A stretch of DNA of 64,000 nucleotides from DASUHT01 sp038230835 (GCA_038230835.1 JBBRMM010000011.1:55694-119693); one strand, 5' to 3'; shown: positions 49,830 to 59,195, counted from the stretch's first letter. Translations and numbers: made by a program. Notes: generated from the sequence alone by a model not told the origin.

Positions 49830-52538
49830 TCAGGCCGCCTGGGTCTCGACCGCCGGGCCCTCATCCTCGCGCTGCACGGCCACCGTCTTGTCCTCCTGCA
49901 GCACTAGCCGTCCGCGGAACGGGCCCTTGCGATCCTTGAACTCCATCCAGTCCGTGTGGCCCGACTCGATCACCTGGCGGGCTTCCTCGACGGTGATCTC
50001 GCGGCCCTTGGTGGACTTCCAGATCACGAACCCGCAGCCCGGGTTCTTCTTGCTCTTCCACGACGAGCAGCCGTACGCGCGGCTGTTCTCGCGGATCTCC
50101 CCGTCGCACTTGGGGCAGGGGGCGATCGCCTCGCGGGCCACCGCCGAGCGGTCGAGCACCGTCCCGTCCTCGCCGACGATCTGTACCGCGTGCTCGTCGG
50201 AGAGGCGCAGGCGGGCGGTCGAGTGGCCGCGGATCTTGAACCCCTCGAGCAGATCGGTCTCGCCCTGCTCGAGCAGCTGCGCCGCCTCGTCGCGGCTGAT
50301 CAGACGGCCCTTCTGCTCCTTCCAGATCACGAACCCGCAGCCGGGCTCCTCGCGACTCTTCCACGACGAGCAGCCGTAGGCGCGGCGGTTCTCACGGATC
50401 TCCTGGCCGCACTTGGGGCACGACCCGACGGCTGTGGCCTCGGGCAGGGGCGAGCCGTCGGCCGACACGAGCTCGGCGACATTGCCGTCGGCAAGCCGCA
50501 GCACGACGCCCTCCTCGACCACGGCCCGGCCGTCGGCCAGCAGCGCGCGCACGTGCTCGGCAGTGATCGTCCGGCCGCTCTGCGACTTCCAGATCACGAA
50601 CCCGCAGCCGGGCTCCTTCTTGCTGCGGAACGAGCTGCACCCGAACGCCTTGCGGTTCTCGCGGATCTCGCCGTCACCGTTGGGGCATGTCCCAATGTTC
50701 TCGGCCGTCAGGCTCTGGAAGTACTCCACGGTGTCCACCGTGAACTGCGAGATGTCGCTCATGAAGCTCTCGCGGTCGGCCTTCGAATGCTCGATCTCGG
50801 CCAGCCGCTTCTCCCAGCGCCCGGTCAGCTCGGCCGAGGTGAGCTGATGGGAGCCCAGCAGGCCGATCGTCTGCCGGCCCTTCCCGGTCGCGATCAGTGC
50901 CTTCCCCTGCCGTTCGATGTAGCCCACGCTGAGCAGCCGCTCGATGGTGTCGGCGCGGGTGGCCGGCGTGCCCAGGCCGGACTCCTTCATGGCGTCGCGC
51001 AGCTCCTCGTCGTCGATCGTGCGACCGGCCGTTTCCATCGCTCCGAGCAGTGACGCCTCGCTGTAGCGGGCGGGCGGCTTGGTCTGTTTCTCGGCGACCT
51101 CGGCCGACTCGCACGTCCCGTTCTCGCCCTGGTCGATCTGCGGCAGCTGCTGCTCCCGCTCGTCGTCGTCGGCCCCGGTGTCGGGCTTCTCCGGCTCGTC
51201 GCCGAACGCGGGGCCGCGCCATCCGGCCTCCAGCATGCGCCGGCCCTTGGTGCGGAACCGCTCGCCGCCGGCCGCCGTCACCACCTCCGTGTCCTCGAAC
51301 CTGGCGTCGGGGTGGAACACCGCCAGGAAGCGGCGCGCGACCAGCTCGAACACTCGCCGGTCGTCGCCGGTCAGGGCGCCGCGGGGAAGCTCGCCGGTGG
51401 GGATGATCGCGTGGTGGTCGTCCACCTTGGCGTCGTTGACCACGCGCGCCAGCGGCAGCACGTCCAGGCCGGCGACATAGCGCGCCGGCGTCGCGAACTG
51501 GTCGATCGCCGCCAGCCCGGCGGCGATCCCCTTCAGCGAGCCGATCTGGTCGGCGGGCAGAAACTGCGAGCGCGTCCGCGGGTAGGTGATCAGTGCGCCG
51601 TGCGCCGAGCCCTCGTACAGCCGCTGGGCGGCAGCCAGGGTCCGCTGTGCCGACAGGCCGAAGCGGCTGTTCGCGTCCCGCTGGAGGCTGGTCAGGTCGT
51701 ACAGCAGCGGCGAGCGCGTCCGGCGCTCGGTGCGCTTGACCGTCTCGACCGTGGCGGCGGCTCCCCCGGCCGCCGATGCCACCGCGTCGGCTCGTTCGCG
51801 TTCCGGGGTGCGGTCGGTGCGACCCTCGAACCAGCGCCCGGTGTACGTCCGATCGGCAGCGAGCCGGAAGCGGGCATCGATCTGGAAGTACGTCTCGGGC
51901 TGGAAGGCGTCGATCTCGAGGTCGCGGCGCACGATCAGTGCCAGGGTCGGCGTCTGCACCCGCCCCAGCGAGACGGTGCCGTCGATTCGCCCCGAAAGCG
52001 TGGCCGCCCGGGTGCCGTTGATACCGACCAGCCAGTCTGCCTCGGAGCGCGATCGGGCGGCCGCCTCCAGGCCCGCCAGCGCGTCCCCGTCGCGGAGCGA
52101 GTCGAACCCGGCGCGGATGGCGTCGCGGGTCATCGAGGACACCCACAGCCGGTCGACCGGCTTGTCGGCACCGGCCAGGTCGTAGATGTAGGCGAAGATC
52201 AGCTCGCCCTCGCGGCCGGCGTCGCAGCCGTTCACGACCCGCTCGACGTCCTTGCGTTTCAGCAGCCTGCGGAGCACGTCGAGCTGGCGCTTGCCGGTCT
52301 CGTCCGGCTTGAGCGCGAAGCGCTCGGGCAGGATCGGCAGCGTGCGCATCGACCAGCGCTTCCACTTGGAGTCGTAGTCCTCGGGATCAGCCAGGGTGAC
52401 CAGGTGGCCGACCGCCCACGAGACGATCCGGTCGTCCGACTCGAGGTAGCCTTCGTGCTTCTGGAAGCCGCCACCGAGAGCCTTGGCGTAGTCTTGGCCG
52501 ACGGACGGTTTCTCCGCGATGATCAGCGTCTTTGCCAT
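49830..52538 (-). CDS. topB: DNA topoisomerase III-type (type IA) with three C-terminal repeats
   Basis: This is a 902-residue protein. The Toprim domain is TLIIAEKPSVGQDYAKALGG with CDAGREGELIFAYIYDL. The catalytic tyrosine lies in ALITYPRTRSQFLP, and STMT-like and SLGRVQTPTLALIVRRDLEI are also typical. The N-terminus is TopB-like rather than TopA-like. After about 610 come three similar units (C-P-x-C/G-D-G-x-I-R-E-N, GCSSW/F, PGCGFVIWK, GR-x-I). The second and third have both CxxC cysteines, and the first reads CPNGDG and has lost one. These are single-strand DNA-binding zinc-ribbon-type repeats. It would relax or decatenate DNA. Confidence 0.93.
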   Translation of the reverse strand: MAKTLIIAEKPSVGQDYAKALGGGFQKHEGYLESDDRIVSWAVGHLVTLADPEDYDSKWKRWSMRTLPILPERFALKPDETGKRQLDVLRRLLKRKDVERVVNGCDAGREGELIFAYIYDLAGADKPVDRLWVSSMTRDAIRAGFDSLRDGDALAGLEAAARSRSEADWLVGINGTRAATLSGRIDGTVSLGRVQTPTLALIVRRDLEIDAFQPETYFQIDARFRLAADRTYTGRWFEGRTDRTPERERADAVASAAGGAAATVETVKRTERRTRSPLLYDLTSLQRDANSRFGLSAQRTLAAAQRLYEGSAHGALITYPRTRSQFLPADQIGSLKGIAAGLAAIDQFATPARYVAGLDVLPLARVVNDAKVDDHHAIIPTGELPRGALTGDDRRVFELVARRFLAVFHPDARFEDTEVVTAAGGERFRTKGRRMLEAGWRGPAFGDEPEKPDTGADDDEREQQLPQIDQGENGTCESAEVAEKQTKPPARYSEASLLGAMETAGRTIDDEELRDAMKESGLGTPATRADTIERLLSVGYIERQGKALIATGKGRQTIGLLGSHQLTSAELTGRWEKRLAEIEHSKADRESFMSDISQFTVDTVEYFQSLTAENIGTCPNGDGEIRENRKAFGCSSFRSKKEPGCGFVIWKSQSGRTITAEHVRALLADGRAVVEEGVVLRLADGNVAELVSADGSPLPEATAVGSCPKCGQEIRENRRAYGCSSWKSREEPGCGFVIWKEQKGRLISRDEAAQLLEQGETDLLEGFKIRGHSTARLRLSDEHAVQIVGEDGTVLDRSAVAREAIAPCPKCDGEIRENSRAYGCSSWKSKKNPGCGFVIWKSTKGREITVEEARQVIESGHTDWMEFKDRKGPFRGRLVLQEDKTVAVQREDEGPAVETQAA

Positions 52539-52553
52539 CGCGGCGGGAGGGTA
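52539..52553 (-). promoter_or_regulatory. -10 of the topoisomerase gene
   Basis: TACCCT on the minus strand ends 9 nt before ATG 52538. The predicted leader is 0-3 nt. Confidence 0.4.
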
Positions 52554-52667
52554 GCACGGCGCCTCGCGGGCGCCCGGGCGAGTTCAGCCGGGGCGGCGGC
52601 CGGCCCACGCGCGAGCCAATCGCGCCCAGGTCGCCGGGTCGTGCCCGGTGACCGCCCCGGCCGTCGG

Positions 52668-52680
52668 TACCATGACTGGG
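52668..52680 (+). promoter_or_regulatory. -10 of the tmk operon
   Basis: TACCAT (52668-52673) ends 7 nt before GTG 52681. It overlaps the alternative ATG at 52672, and so argues against that ATG as the start. Confidence 0.5.
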
Positions 52681-53274
52681 GTGTTCATCTCCTTCGAGGG
52701 ACTCGACGGTTGCGGGAAGACTACCCAGGCTGCGATCCTGGTCGATACGCTGCGGGCCGAGGGCCGTGACGTGGTTGCGGTGCGCGAGCCGGGCGGCACC
52801 CGCACCGGCGAGCGGATTCGCGAGCTGCTGCTCGATCCCGAGGCATTCATCGCGCCGTGGGCCGAGGCGCTGCTGTATGCGGCAGCCCGCGCCCAACTCG
52901 TGACCGACGTCGTCCGTCCCGCTCTCGAGCGCGGAGCGGTGGTGGTGGCCGACCGGTTCGTCGACTCCTCACTGGCCTTCCAGGGCTGCGCCCGCGGGCT
53001 CGGAGTCGATCAGGTGCTCTCGGTGAACGCCGCCGCGACGGGTGGCCTGCTGCCGGACCGAACCGTGCTCCTCGAGCTCGGCCCGAACGCGGCCGCGACA
53101 CGCCGCGAGGGTCCCGGCGACCGCATCGAGGCCGAGCCGGACGCCTTCCACCGGTCAGTGGCCGCGGGCTTTCGGGCTGCCGCCGATCGCTTCCCGCAGC
53201 GGATCGTGCTCGTGGACGCCGCCGGTTCGCGCGGCGACGTCGCCCGGCGCGTGCGCGAGGCGGTCGGCGCGTGA
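52681..53274 (+). CDS. tmk: Thymidylate kinase
   Basis: This 197-residue enzyme phosphorylates dTMP to dTDP. MFISFEGLDGCGKTTQAAIL is the P-loop at the extreme N-terminus, as usual for Tmk, which supports GTG 52681 over ATG 52672. VREPGGTRTGERIRELLL binds the nucleotide, and VVADRFVDSSLAFQG is the DRY/DRF substrate motif. It leads a tmk-holB-ricT-aldolase operon with 4-nt overlaps throughout. It also fits functionally with nrdJ 5.5 kb away. Confidence 0.96.
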   Translation: MFISFEGLDGCGKTTQAAILVDTLRAEGRDVVAVREPGGTRTGERIRELLLDPEAFIAPWAEALLYAAARAQLVTDVVRPALERGAVVVADRFVDSSLAFQGCARGLGVDQVLSVNAAATGGLLPDRTVLLELGPNAAATRREGPGDRIEAEPDAFHRSVAAGFRAAADRFPQRIVLVDAAGSRGDVARRVREAVGA

Positions 53275-54356
53275 GCTCCTTCGACGGGCTGCCCGATCAG
53301 CCGGAGGCGCGCAGGGTTCTGGAGGCGGCGCTGGCCCGCCCGAGCCACGCCTACCTGTTCTCGGGCCCGGCCGGATCGTCCAAGCGCGTCCACGCCGAGC
53401 GGTTCGCCGCCCACCTGCTCGGCTGCCCGGCGCGTGCCGTGACGACCCGCAGCCACCCCGACCTGTTCGTGCTCGAGCCCGAGGGCTCGAGCATCCTGAT
53501 CGACGATGCCCGCCGGCTGCGCCGTGACCTGCACCTGCGGCCGTTTCAGGCCGACCGCCGGGTGTACCTGATCCTCGACGCCCACCTGCTTCGCGACGAG
53601 AGCGCCAACGCGCTCCTCAAGTCGCTCGAGGAGCCGCCCGAGTACGGCGTGTTCGTGCTCGTCTCCGACCATGCCGGGCGCATGCTGCCGACGATTCTCT
53701 CGCGGGTCGCCGTGGTGCCGTTCCGCCGCTTCTCGCGCGCCCAGCTCGAGGCGCGCACCGGCGACCGGGCGGCCGCCGCCGCGGCGCTTGGAGATCTGGG
53801 CCGGGCCGAACAGCTGGCGGGCGATCCCGAGGCCGCAGGGCGGCGGCGCACCTACCTCTCGCTGGCAGCGGCGTGCGGCCGCGAATCCGGGTTCGACCCC
53901 GCCGTCGCCGCGGCCACCGTGCTGGCGGCGGCCGCGGTTCGCGCGAAGGTCGAGGCGGCCCGCCTGGATGCCGAGTGCAAGGAGGCGCTGGCGGTCGTCG
54001 ACGATGCCAAGGAGGAGCGTGCACTGCGCAAGCGCTACGAGGAACGCGGCAAGCGCGCGGCGCGGAGGGCCGAGTGGGACGAGCTGCGGTTGGCGGTCGA
54101 CACGGTGTCCTGGTGGTACCGCGACCTGGCGGCGGCGCGCCTGGGCGCGGGTGAAGCCGTGGTAAACTCGGACGTGTCGGGTGAACTGGCCACCAGTGCG
54201 GCAGAGGGCGAGGTCGAGCAGGCCGCCGAAGCCCTGGCGATAACGCTCGAGGTGCGCCGGTCGTTGGAGCTGAACGTGCACCCGGCGTTGGCGCTCGAGG
54301 CAATGTTCCATCGCCTGGCGCGGGTTTCCGCGCCGACTGTGGGGGCAGCCCGATGA
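53271..54356 (+). CDS. holB: DNA polymerase III delta' subunit
   Basis: This 361-residue clamp-loader protein starts at GTG 53271. AYLFSGPAGSSKRVHAERFA is a P-loop with the catalytic GKT lost (GSSKR), LIDDARRLRRDLHLRPFQAD and RRVYLILDAHLLRDESANAL follow, and LLKSLEEPPEYGVFVLVSDH is the sensor region. The cysteines of the zinc module seen in E. coli delta' are largely missing. ATP is not hydrolysed by this subunit. Its place between tmk and ricT is conserved in many bacteria. Confidence 0.92.
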   Translation: MSSFDGLPDQPEARRVLEAALARPSHAYLFSGPAGSSKRVHAERFAAHLLGCPARAVTTRSHPDLFVLEPEGSSILIDDARRLRRDLHLRPFQADRRVYLILDAHLLRDESANALLKSLEEPPEYGVFVLVSDHAGRMLPTILSRVAVVPFRRFSRAQLEARTGDRAAAAAALGDLGRAEQLAGDPEAAGRRRTYLSLAAACGRESGFDPAVAAATVLAAAAVRAKVEAARLDAECKEALAVVDDAKEERALRKRYEERGKRAARRAEWDELRLAVDTVSWWYRDLAAARLGAGEAVVNSDVSGELATSAAEGEVEQAAEALAITLEVRRSLELNVHPALALEAMFHRLARVSAPTVGAAR

Positions 54357-55156
54357 CCGAGGTCGTCGGCGTCGTCTTCCAGCCGGGGAGCAAGGTGTAC
54401 TCGTTCGACGCCGCCGGCATCGAGCTGCGGTGGGACGAGAAGGTGATCTGCCACACCGCCCGCGGGCGCGAGCTCGGCCGGGTGGTGCAGGCGAACCACA
54501 CGGTGCCCGAGGCCGAGCTGACGATCCCGCTGAAGAAGATCATCCGCCGGGCGGGGGCGGCTGACCTCGAGCAGGCCGAGTCCAACCGGCTGGAGGCCAA
54601 GCGCGCGATCCGCCTGTTCCGGGAGTTGGCCCGCCGCCACGAGCTGAGGCTGAAGCCGATCGCCGCCGAGATGGTGTTCGACCAGAGCCGGGTCGTGTTC
54701 TCCTTCGCCGCCGACGACAAGCTCGACACCGGTCAGCTGCGGGGCGAGCTCGCATCGCAGCTTCACCGCCGGGTGGAACTGCGCCAGGTCGGGCCGCGCG
54801 AGCAGGGCCGGCTGTGCGGCGGCCACGGGCTGTGTGGCGGGAAGCTGTGCTCGAGCCGGTATCCTTGCCATGAGCAGCCGATCACGCTGCGCATGGCCAA
54901 GGATCAGGATCTGCCGATGAACCCCGGCCGGATCACGGGCTTGTGCGGGAGATTGCGTTGCTGCCTGGCCTTCGAGCATCCGGTCTATCGCTCGTTTCGT
55001 GACCGGGCGCCGGCTGTCGGGCGGCGGGTGACCAGCCCGCACGGATTTGGAGTCGTGAGAAGCTACGAGGTGATGCGCGATGCATGCGTTGTTGAGATGG
55101 ACTCGAATACCACCCTCGAAATCACGCTGGACGAACTGCGCGAGGTCGCCGGATGA
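54353..55156 (+). CDS. ricT: RicT/YaaT (PSP1 domain) protein
   Basis: This is a 267-residue protein. PSP1 domain residues include CHTARGRELGRVVQANHTVP, and RLCGGHGLCGGKLCSSRYPC with ITGLCGRLRCCLAFEHPVYR carries the conserved cysteines that hold an iron-sulfur cluster in the RicA-RicF-RicT complex of Bacillus. There the complex guides RNase Y. RicA and RicF are not next to it here. ATG 54353 overlaps the holB stop (ATGA). Confidence 0.94.
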   Translation: MTEVVGVVFQPGSKVYSFDAAGIELRWDEKVICHTARGRELGRVVQANHTVPEAELTIPLKKIIRRAGAADLEQAESNRLEAKRAIRLFRELARRHELRLKPIAAEMVFDQSRVVFSFAADDKLDTGQLRGELASQLHRRVELRQVGPREQGRLCGGHGLCGGKLCSSRYPCHEQPITLRMAKDQDLPMNPGRITGLCGRLRCCLAFEHPVYRSFRDRAPAVGRRVTSPHGFGVVRSYEVMRDACVVEMDSNTTLEITLDELREVAG

Positions 55157-56235
55157 GCGGTGAGCTCGGCTTCTGGGGCACCGGCGACCGGGGGTCGCTG
55201 GATGCGTTCCGCACCGCCCTGCGGGCGGCGTGGGAGCGCCGCGGGTTCTCGTTCGCCGACGGGGCCGATCCCGACGCGGCCGTCATCTTCAACTTCGTCG
55301 ACCCGGCCAAGCCGAAGCCGTTTCGGCGCCGTCAGCGCTCGACGTACGTGGTCGCGGTGCATCATCTGGATGCTCCGCCGGACAACGTGCTGCGCCAGAC
55401 CTACCCGATGCTCGTGCGGGCGCTGGCGAACCTCTCTCTGCTGGTGGTGCCCGGGGATGCCTGCTACTTCGTGACGCCCGAGCAGGGCTGCTACTCGGTG
55501 CCCGACACCGGGGATGTGGGCACCTGGGCGGATGCGCTGGTCGAACGTGTCGTACCGCTGGCCACCGCCCGGCTGGTGATCGACAACCGGTTCGATCCCG
55601 ACCTCGAGCCCGAGCTTTGGGCCGGGGACGAGCTGACCGAGGGCCTGCTGGCGGCTGGCCGCCGGCTCGACCGGCTCGGCCTTTTGCCGGCCCCGTTCCC
55701 GCTCGAAGATCTGGTCAGCGAGGACGATCTGCGCTGGATCAAGCTGGTGTACGGGATCGGCGGGCTTTCGTACGGCAACCTGTCGGTGCGCAAGGACGCG
55801 ACGCGATTCTGGATGAGCGCATCCGGTGTGGACAAGGCGAACCTGCGGGAGGTCGGCCGCGACATCCTGATGGTCAAGGACTATGACCAGGAGAGCGGCA
55901 CGATGGTGCTCTCGGTGCCGCCGGCGGTCGAGCCGCGGCGCGCGTCCGTGGACGCCATCGAGCACTGGATGATCTACCGCGAGCATCCCGAGGTGGGCGC
56001 CATCGTGCATGTCCACGCCTGGATCCACGATGTGACCGCCACCGAATTCAACTACCCGTGCGGGACGCGGGAGCTGGCGGTCGCGGTGGCCGACATCATC
56101 CGCCAGGCGCCGCAGCCCGGTCGGGCCATCGTCGGTCTCAAGAACCACGGGTTGACCATCACCGGGCCCACGCTGGAAGACATCTTCGAGCGCATCGAGC
56201 CGGTCATCGAGACCCAGGTGCCGATGTCGGCCTAG
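55153..56235 (+). CDS. Class II aldolase/adducin-family protein with a novel N-terminal domain
   Basis: This is a 360-residue protein. Residues about 190-360 form the class II aldolase fold: LVYGIGGLSYGNLSVRKDAT, FWMSASGVDKANLREVGRDI, the metal-binding VGAIVHVHAWIHD (HxH) and IVGLKNHGLTITG (third His). The first 185 residues (FWGTGDRGSLDAFRTALRAA, VAVHHLDAPPDNVLRQTYPM, SLLVVPGDACYFVTPEQGCY) are not part of that fold and I do not recognise them. It is translated together with ricT. Fuculose- or threonate-type aldolases share the C-terminal domain, but the reaction is unknown. Confidence 0.85.
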   Translation: MSGELGFWGTGDRGSLDAFRTALRAAWERRGFSFADGADPDAAVIFNFVDPAKPKPFRRRQRSTYVVAVHHLDAPPDNVLRQTYPMLVRALANLSLLVVPGDACYFVTPEQGCYSVPDTGDVGTWADALVERVVPLATARLVIDNRFDPDLEPELWAGDELTEGLLAAGRRLDRLGLLPAPFPLEDLVSEDDLRWIKLVYGIGGLSYGNLSVRKDATRFWMSASGVDKANLREVGRDILMVKDYDQESGTMVLSVPPAVEPRRASVDAIEHWMIYREHPEVGAIVHVHAWIHDVTATEFNYPCGTRELAVAVADIIRQAPQPGRAIVGLKNHGLTITGPTLEDIFERIEPVIETQVPMSA

Positions 56236-56246
56236 ATGGGTTCCGG

Positions 56247-58016
56247 TCAGCCGACCGGCAGCGACACCGACAGGATCGTGCCCTCGCCGGGTGTTGAGTG
56301 GATCGCAAAACGCCCGCCGGCCAGCCGCACCCGCTCGGAGATCGAGTCCAGACCGAGGTGCAGCCGCCGGTCGAACGTTGCCGCCGATTCGGTGTCGTAT
56401 CCGATCCCGTCGTCGCGTAGCGAGACCTCGAGCCGTCCCAGTTGCTCGTGGCAGACCAGCCACACGGTGCGGGCACGGGCGTGCTTTCGAATGTTCGCGA
56501 CACCCTCCAGCATCGTCCGGTAGGCGAGTGTCTCGACCGTTTCGCCGTAGCGGACCGCCGGACAGTCGACGTGCGCAGTGAACCCGGCCTCACGCCCGCC
56601 CTGTTCGAGCAGGTCGGTCAGCGCCGCCGACAGTCCCGAGGCTTCGAGCGTCGGCGGGCGCAGCTCGAACATCAGCCGCCGGGTGCGGTCCATCGCCTCG
56701 CCGAGCGTGTCGCGATAGTCCGCGGCCGCCGCCAGTGCGACCACCGCCTCGCCGCGCTCGATGGCCGCCGTCACGCGGTCGGCCGAGAGTAGTGCTGCGG
56801 TCATCACCTGCACCGTGTCGTCGTGGAGGTCCGTGGCGATCCGCACCCGCTGGTCGTCCTCCGCCCGGAGCATCGCCGCCAGCACGTGCTCGCGGCGAGC
56901 TTCGGACTCGCCGAGGGCTGCCTGCGCCGCATTGCGTTCGGTCACGTCCCGTGCGATCACCATCCCGCCGACGATGTTGCCCGCCGCGTCGCGGACGGGC
57001 CCGAACTCCAGCTCGCAGTCCACGCCGCGGGCGGAGAGCGCCGTGCGCGCCGGCGTCCCTTCGAGAGCGCTGCGGGCTTCCCTGGCGAGCTCCGGCCTAT
57101 CCAGCAGCTGGCCGACCCGGGTACCGACCATGCCGGTCAGGTGCAGAGGGGCCAGCAGCTGGCCCTCGGCGAACGTGTAGCGCAGGTCGCGATCGAAGAG
57201 CGCGATGCCGCCGGGGAAGTTGGCGGCGAGCAGGCCGGCTCGCAGTTCGGTCTCGATCCGTTCGGTGACGTCGAGCACCATGACCAGCACGCCGACGATC
57301 TCGTCGCCCACACCCACCGGCGCAGCCCGCGCGTGCAGTCGGCGGCCTCCGAGGTCGGTGTCGAGCTCGGGCCGCGATCCGTCGAACGCCCGGCGGATAC
57401 AGGAGACCAGCTCTTCGCTGCCGGCGAGGGGATCATCCGGTGTGCCCAGAGCGATGCCCTCGAGGCGTTCCGGATCGACTCCCAGCCGGCGGAACGTATC
57501 GCCCGATGCGAGTGAGTACCGCAGATCGGCGTCGAAGAGTGCGAAGCCGCCATCGGGGACGCTCTCGGCCATCACCCGGTACAGCCGCTCCGACCGGTGC
57601 CGCCGCTCGTCGGCTCGCACGCGATCGGTGATGTCCTCCCAGCTGCCCTGACGCCGTGGAGGGCTGCCGTCGGATCCGATCACGAGGCTCTCGACATCAC
57701 GCACCCAGACCACGCTGCCGTTCTTGTGGATCAGGCGGTACTCGGCCTCGAACCGCTCCGCTCCCGACTCCAGATACCCGCGGTGGAGGTCCATCACCCA
57801 GTCGCGGTCGTCCGGGTGAAGGACGGTCCGCCAGGGACGCGTCTCCACCCACTCCTCCTGGGTGTACCCGGTCAGCTGCTCGATTCGCGGAGACACCCAG
57901 GTGGTGGTCGGCCGGTACGACGGGTCGGGGGTCGAAGCGTCGATGTACGCCACCACGGGCAGGCCCTCCACCAGCCTCCGGAAGAGATCCGTCGTGTCGG
58001 GGTGGCCGTTGCTCAT
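56247..58016 (-). CDS. Sensor histidine kinase with three PAS domains (HisKA_3 type)
   Basis: This is a 589-residue protein. PAS domains lie at about 10-140 (VSPRIEQLTGYTQEEWVETR, LIHKNGSVVWVRDVESLVIG), 147-255 and 258-368 (GGMVIARDVTERNAAQAALG). The HisKA_3 phospho-acceptor is VRIATDLHDDTVQVMTAALL (His near 395). The ATPase has VANIRKHARARTVWLVC and LRDDGIGYDTES, with LGLDSISERVRLAGGRFAIH at the end. No membrane helix is present, so it is cytosolic. No NarL-type regulator is adjacent, so it is an orphan kinase. The ligand is unknown. Confidence 0.93.
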   Translation of the reverse strand: MSNGHPDTTDLFRRLVEGLPVVAYIDASTPDPSYRPTTTWVSPRIEQLTGYTQEEWVETRPWRTVLHPDDRDWVMDLHRGYLESGAERFEAEYRLIHKNGSVVWVRDVESLVIGSDGSPPRRQGSWEDITDRVRADERRHRSERLYRVMAESVPDGGFALFDADLRYSLASGDTFRRLGVDPERLEGIALGTPDDPLAGSEELVSCIRRAFDGSRPELDTDLGGRRLHARAAPVGVGDEIVGVLVMVLDVTERIETELRAGLLAANFPGGIALFDRDLRYTFAEGQLLAPLHLTGMVGTRVGQLLDRPELAREARSALEGTPARTALSARGVDCELEFGPVRDAAGNIVGGMVIARDVTERNAAQAALGESEARREHVLAAMLRAEDDQRVRIATDLHDDTVQVMTAALLSADRVTAAIERGEAVVALAAAADYRDTLGEAMDRTRRLMFELRPPTLEASGLSAALTDLLEQGGREAGFTAHVDCPAVRYGETVETLAYRTMLEGVANIRKHARARTVWLVCHEQLGRLEVSLRDDGIGYDTESAATFDRRLHLGLDSISERVRLAGGRFAIHSTPGEGTILSVSLPVG

Positions 58017-58064
58017 GTCGGCACGGCGAGTGTAGTCATGCTCTCGGCTCCCGGAGTCCGCGCG

Positions 58065-59057
58065 TCAGTGCCGGTGATAGCCGTCAGACCGGAGCCAGGA
58101 GGCGGTGTCCCGGATCGTGTCGTCCAGCGGCCGGACGGTGAAGCCGAGCTCGGAACGCGCCTTGGCGGCGGTGTAGAACCACCAGTGGGCGCTGGATGCG
58201 AGTTCCTGGTCGTCCATCGGGATCGGCAGCCGCAGCGCCGATCCGGCTGCGAGCACCGGGCGCAGCACCCCAGGCGCGACGTGGAGCTGACGCCGCCGGC
58301 GACCGCACACCCGACCCACGCGCGCGAAGAACTCGCGGTGCGAGAGGTTCCCGTCGTCGTTTGTGAGGATGTAGCGCTCGCCGGAGCGCCCCTTCTCCTC
58401 GACCAGCAGGTGGCCGGCCACCACGTCGCGGGCGTCCACGTAGGAGAGCCCGCCGTCGATCGTGAAGCGGAGCCTTCCGCGCAGGTACTCCTCGATCGGC
58501 CATGCGCTGACCCGGTTGACGTCTCCGGGTCCGATCACGAATCCAGGGTTCGTGATGACCACGTCGAGGCCGTCGGCGGCGGCGCTCAGGGCCGCCGCCT
58601 CCCCCGCCGCCTTGCTGCGCGCGTAGCGGAAGTCGCCCCGGCCATCGTCGCCGTCCAGCATCCACGCGCCCTCGTCCCGTGGATGCCCGGGCCCGCCGGC
58701 GGGGCCGATCGTCGAGACGCTGGCGGTGAAGACGACGCGCCGGATGCCGGCCGCGCGGGCCGTGTCGAGCAGGGTCTGGGCGCCGACCACGTTGACGGCG
58801 TGGAGGAGCTCCTCGTCCCGGCGGCGGTGGCCGACAACGCCGGCCATGTGGAACACGACCTCCGCCCCGTCGCAGGCGTGACGGACGGACTCCGCGTCGA
58901 TGACGTCGCCGCGGACGGTCTCGGCGCCCATCGCGTCGAGCCGCGCCGCCCCGGCGTCGCTTCGAACCATGGCGCGCACGTCCCGGCCTCGCGCGCGCAG
59001 CGCGCGCACGAGCTCCGTGCCCAGGTAGCCGGTGGCGCCGGTGACGAGGGTGAGCAT
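58065..59057 (-). CDS. NAD(P)-dependent epimerase/dehydratase, dihydroflavonol-reductase-like
   Basis: This 330-residue extended SDR opens LTLVTGATGYLGTELVRALR, then VFHMAGVVGHRRRDEELLHA, VFTASVSTIGPAGGPG and the catalytic YARSK. GFVIGPGDVNR and LSYVDARDVVAGHLL are typical of the DFR/HpnA group. The substrate is unknown. The ATG lies 6 nt after TAGGGT on the minus strand, a leaderless-type start. It is the last core gene before the tRNA. Confidence 0.88.
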   Translation of the reverse strand: MLTLVTGATGYLGTELVRALRARGRDVRAMVRSDAGAARLDAMGAETVRGDVIDAESVRHACDGAEVVFHMAGVVGHRRRDEELLHAVNVVGAQTLLDTARAAGIRRVVFTASVSTIGPAGGPGHPRDEGAWMLDGDDGRGDFRYARSKAAGEAAALSAAADGLDVVITNPGFVIGPGDVNRVSAWPIEEYLRGRLRFTIDGGLSYVDARDVVAGHLLVEEKGRSGERYILTNDDGNLSHREFFARVGRVCGRRRRQLHVAPGVLRPVLAAGSALRLPIPMDDQELASSAHWWFYTAAKARSELGFTVRPLDDTIRDTASWLRSDGYHRH

Positions 59058-59069
59058 CGCGCAACCCTA
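59058..59069 (-). promoter_or_regulatory. -10 of the epimerase/dehydratase gene
   Basis: TAGGGT on the minus strand ends exactly 6 nt before ATG 59057. Confidence 0.5.
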
Positions 59070-59122
59070 TGACTTTCCACCGTCACCAGCGGCGATTGGC
59101 TACGCTAGCCTGGTCTGCGAGC

Positions 59123-59195
59123 GCCGACGTAGCTCAGCTGGTAGAGCACATCACTCGTAATGATGGGGTCCGGGGTTCGAGTCCCCGCGTCGGCT
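59123..59195 (+). tRNA. tRNA-Thr (CGT anticodon)
   Basis: All arms fold: acceptor GCCGACG with CGTCGGC, D arm GCTC/GAGC, anticodon stem CATCA/TGATG with loop CTCGTAA (anticodon CGT, reading ACG), and T arm CGGGG-TTCGAGT-CCCCG. The discriminator base is T and no CCA is encoded. The 3' end faces the damaged island, a usual integration site for phages. Confidence 0.96.

Noticed and set aside
52648..52674. Upstream GTG 52648 and ATG 52672 as tmk starts
   Set aside because: The P-loop should be near the N-terminus and a TACCAT -10 overlaps the ATG, so GTG 52681 fits better.
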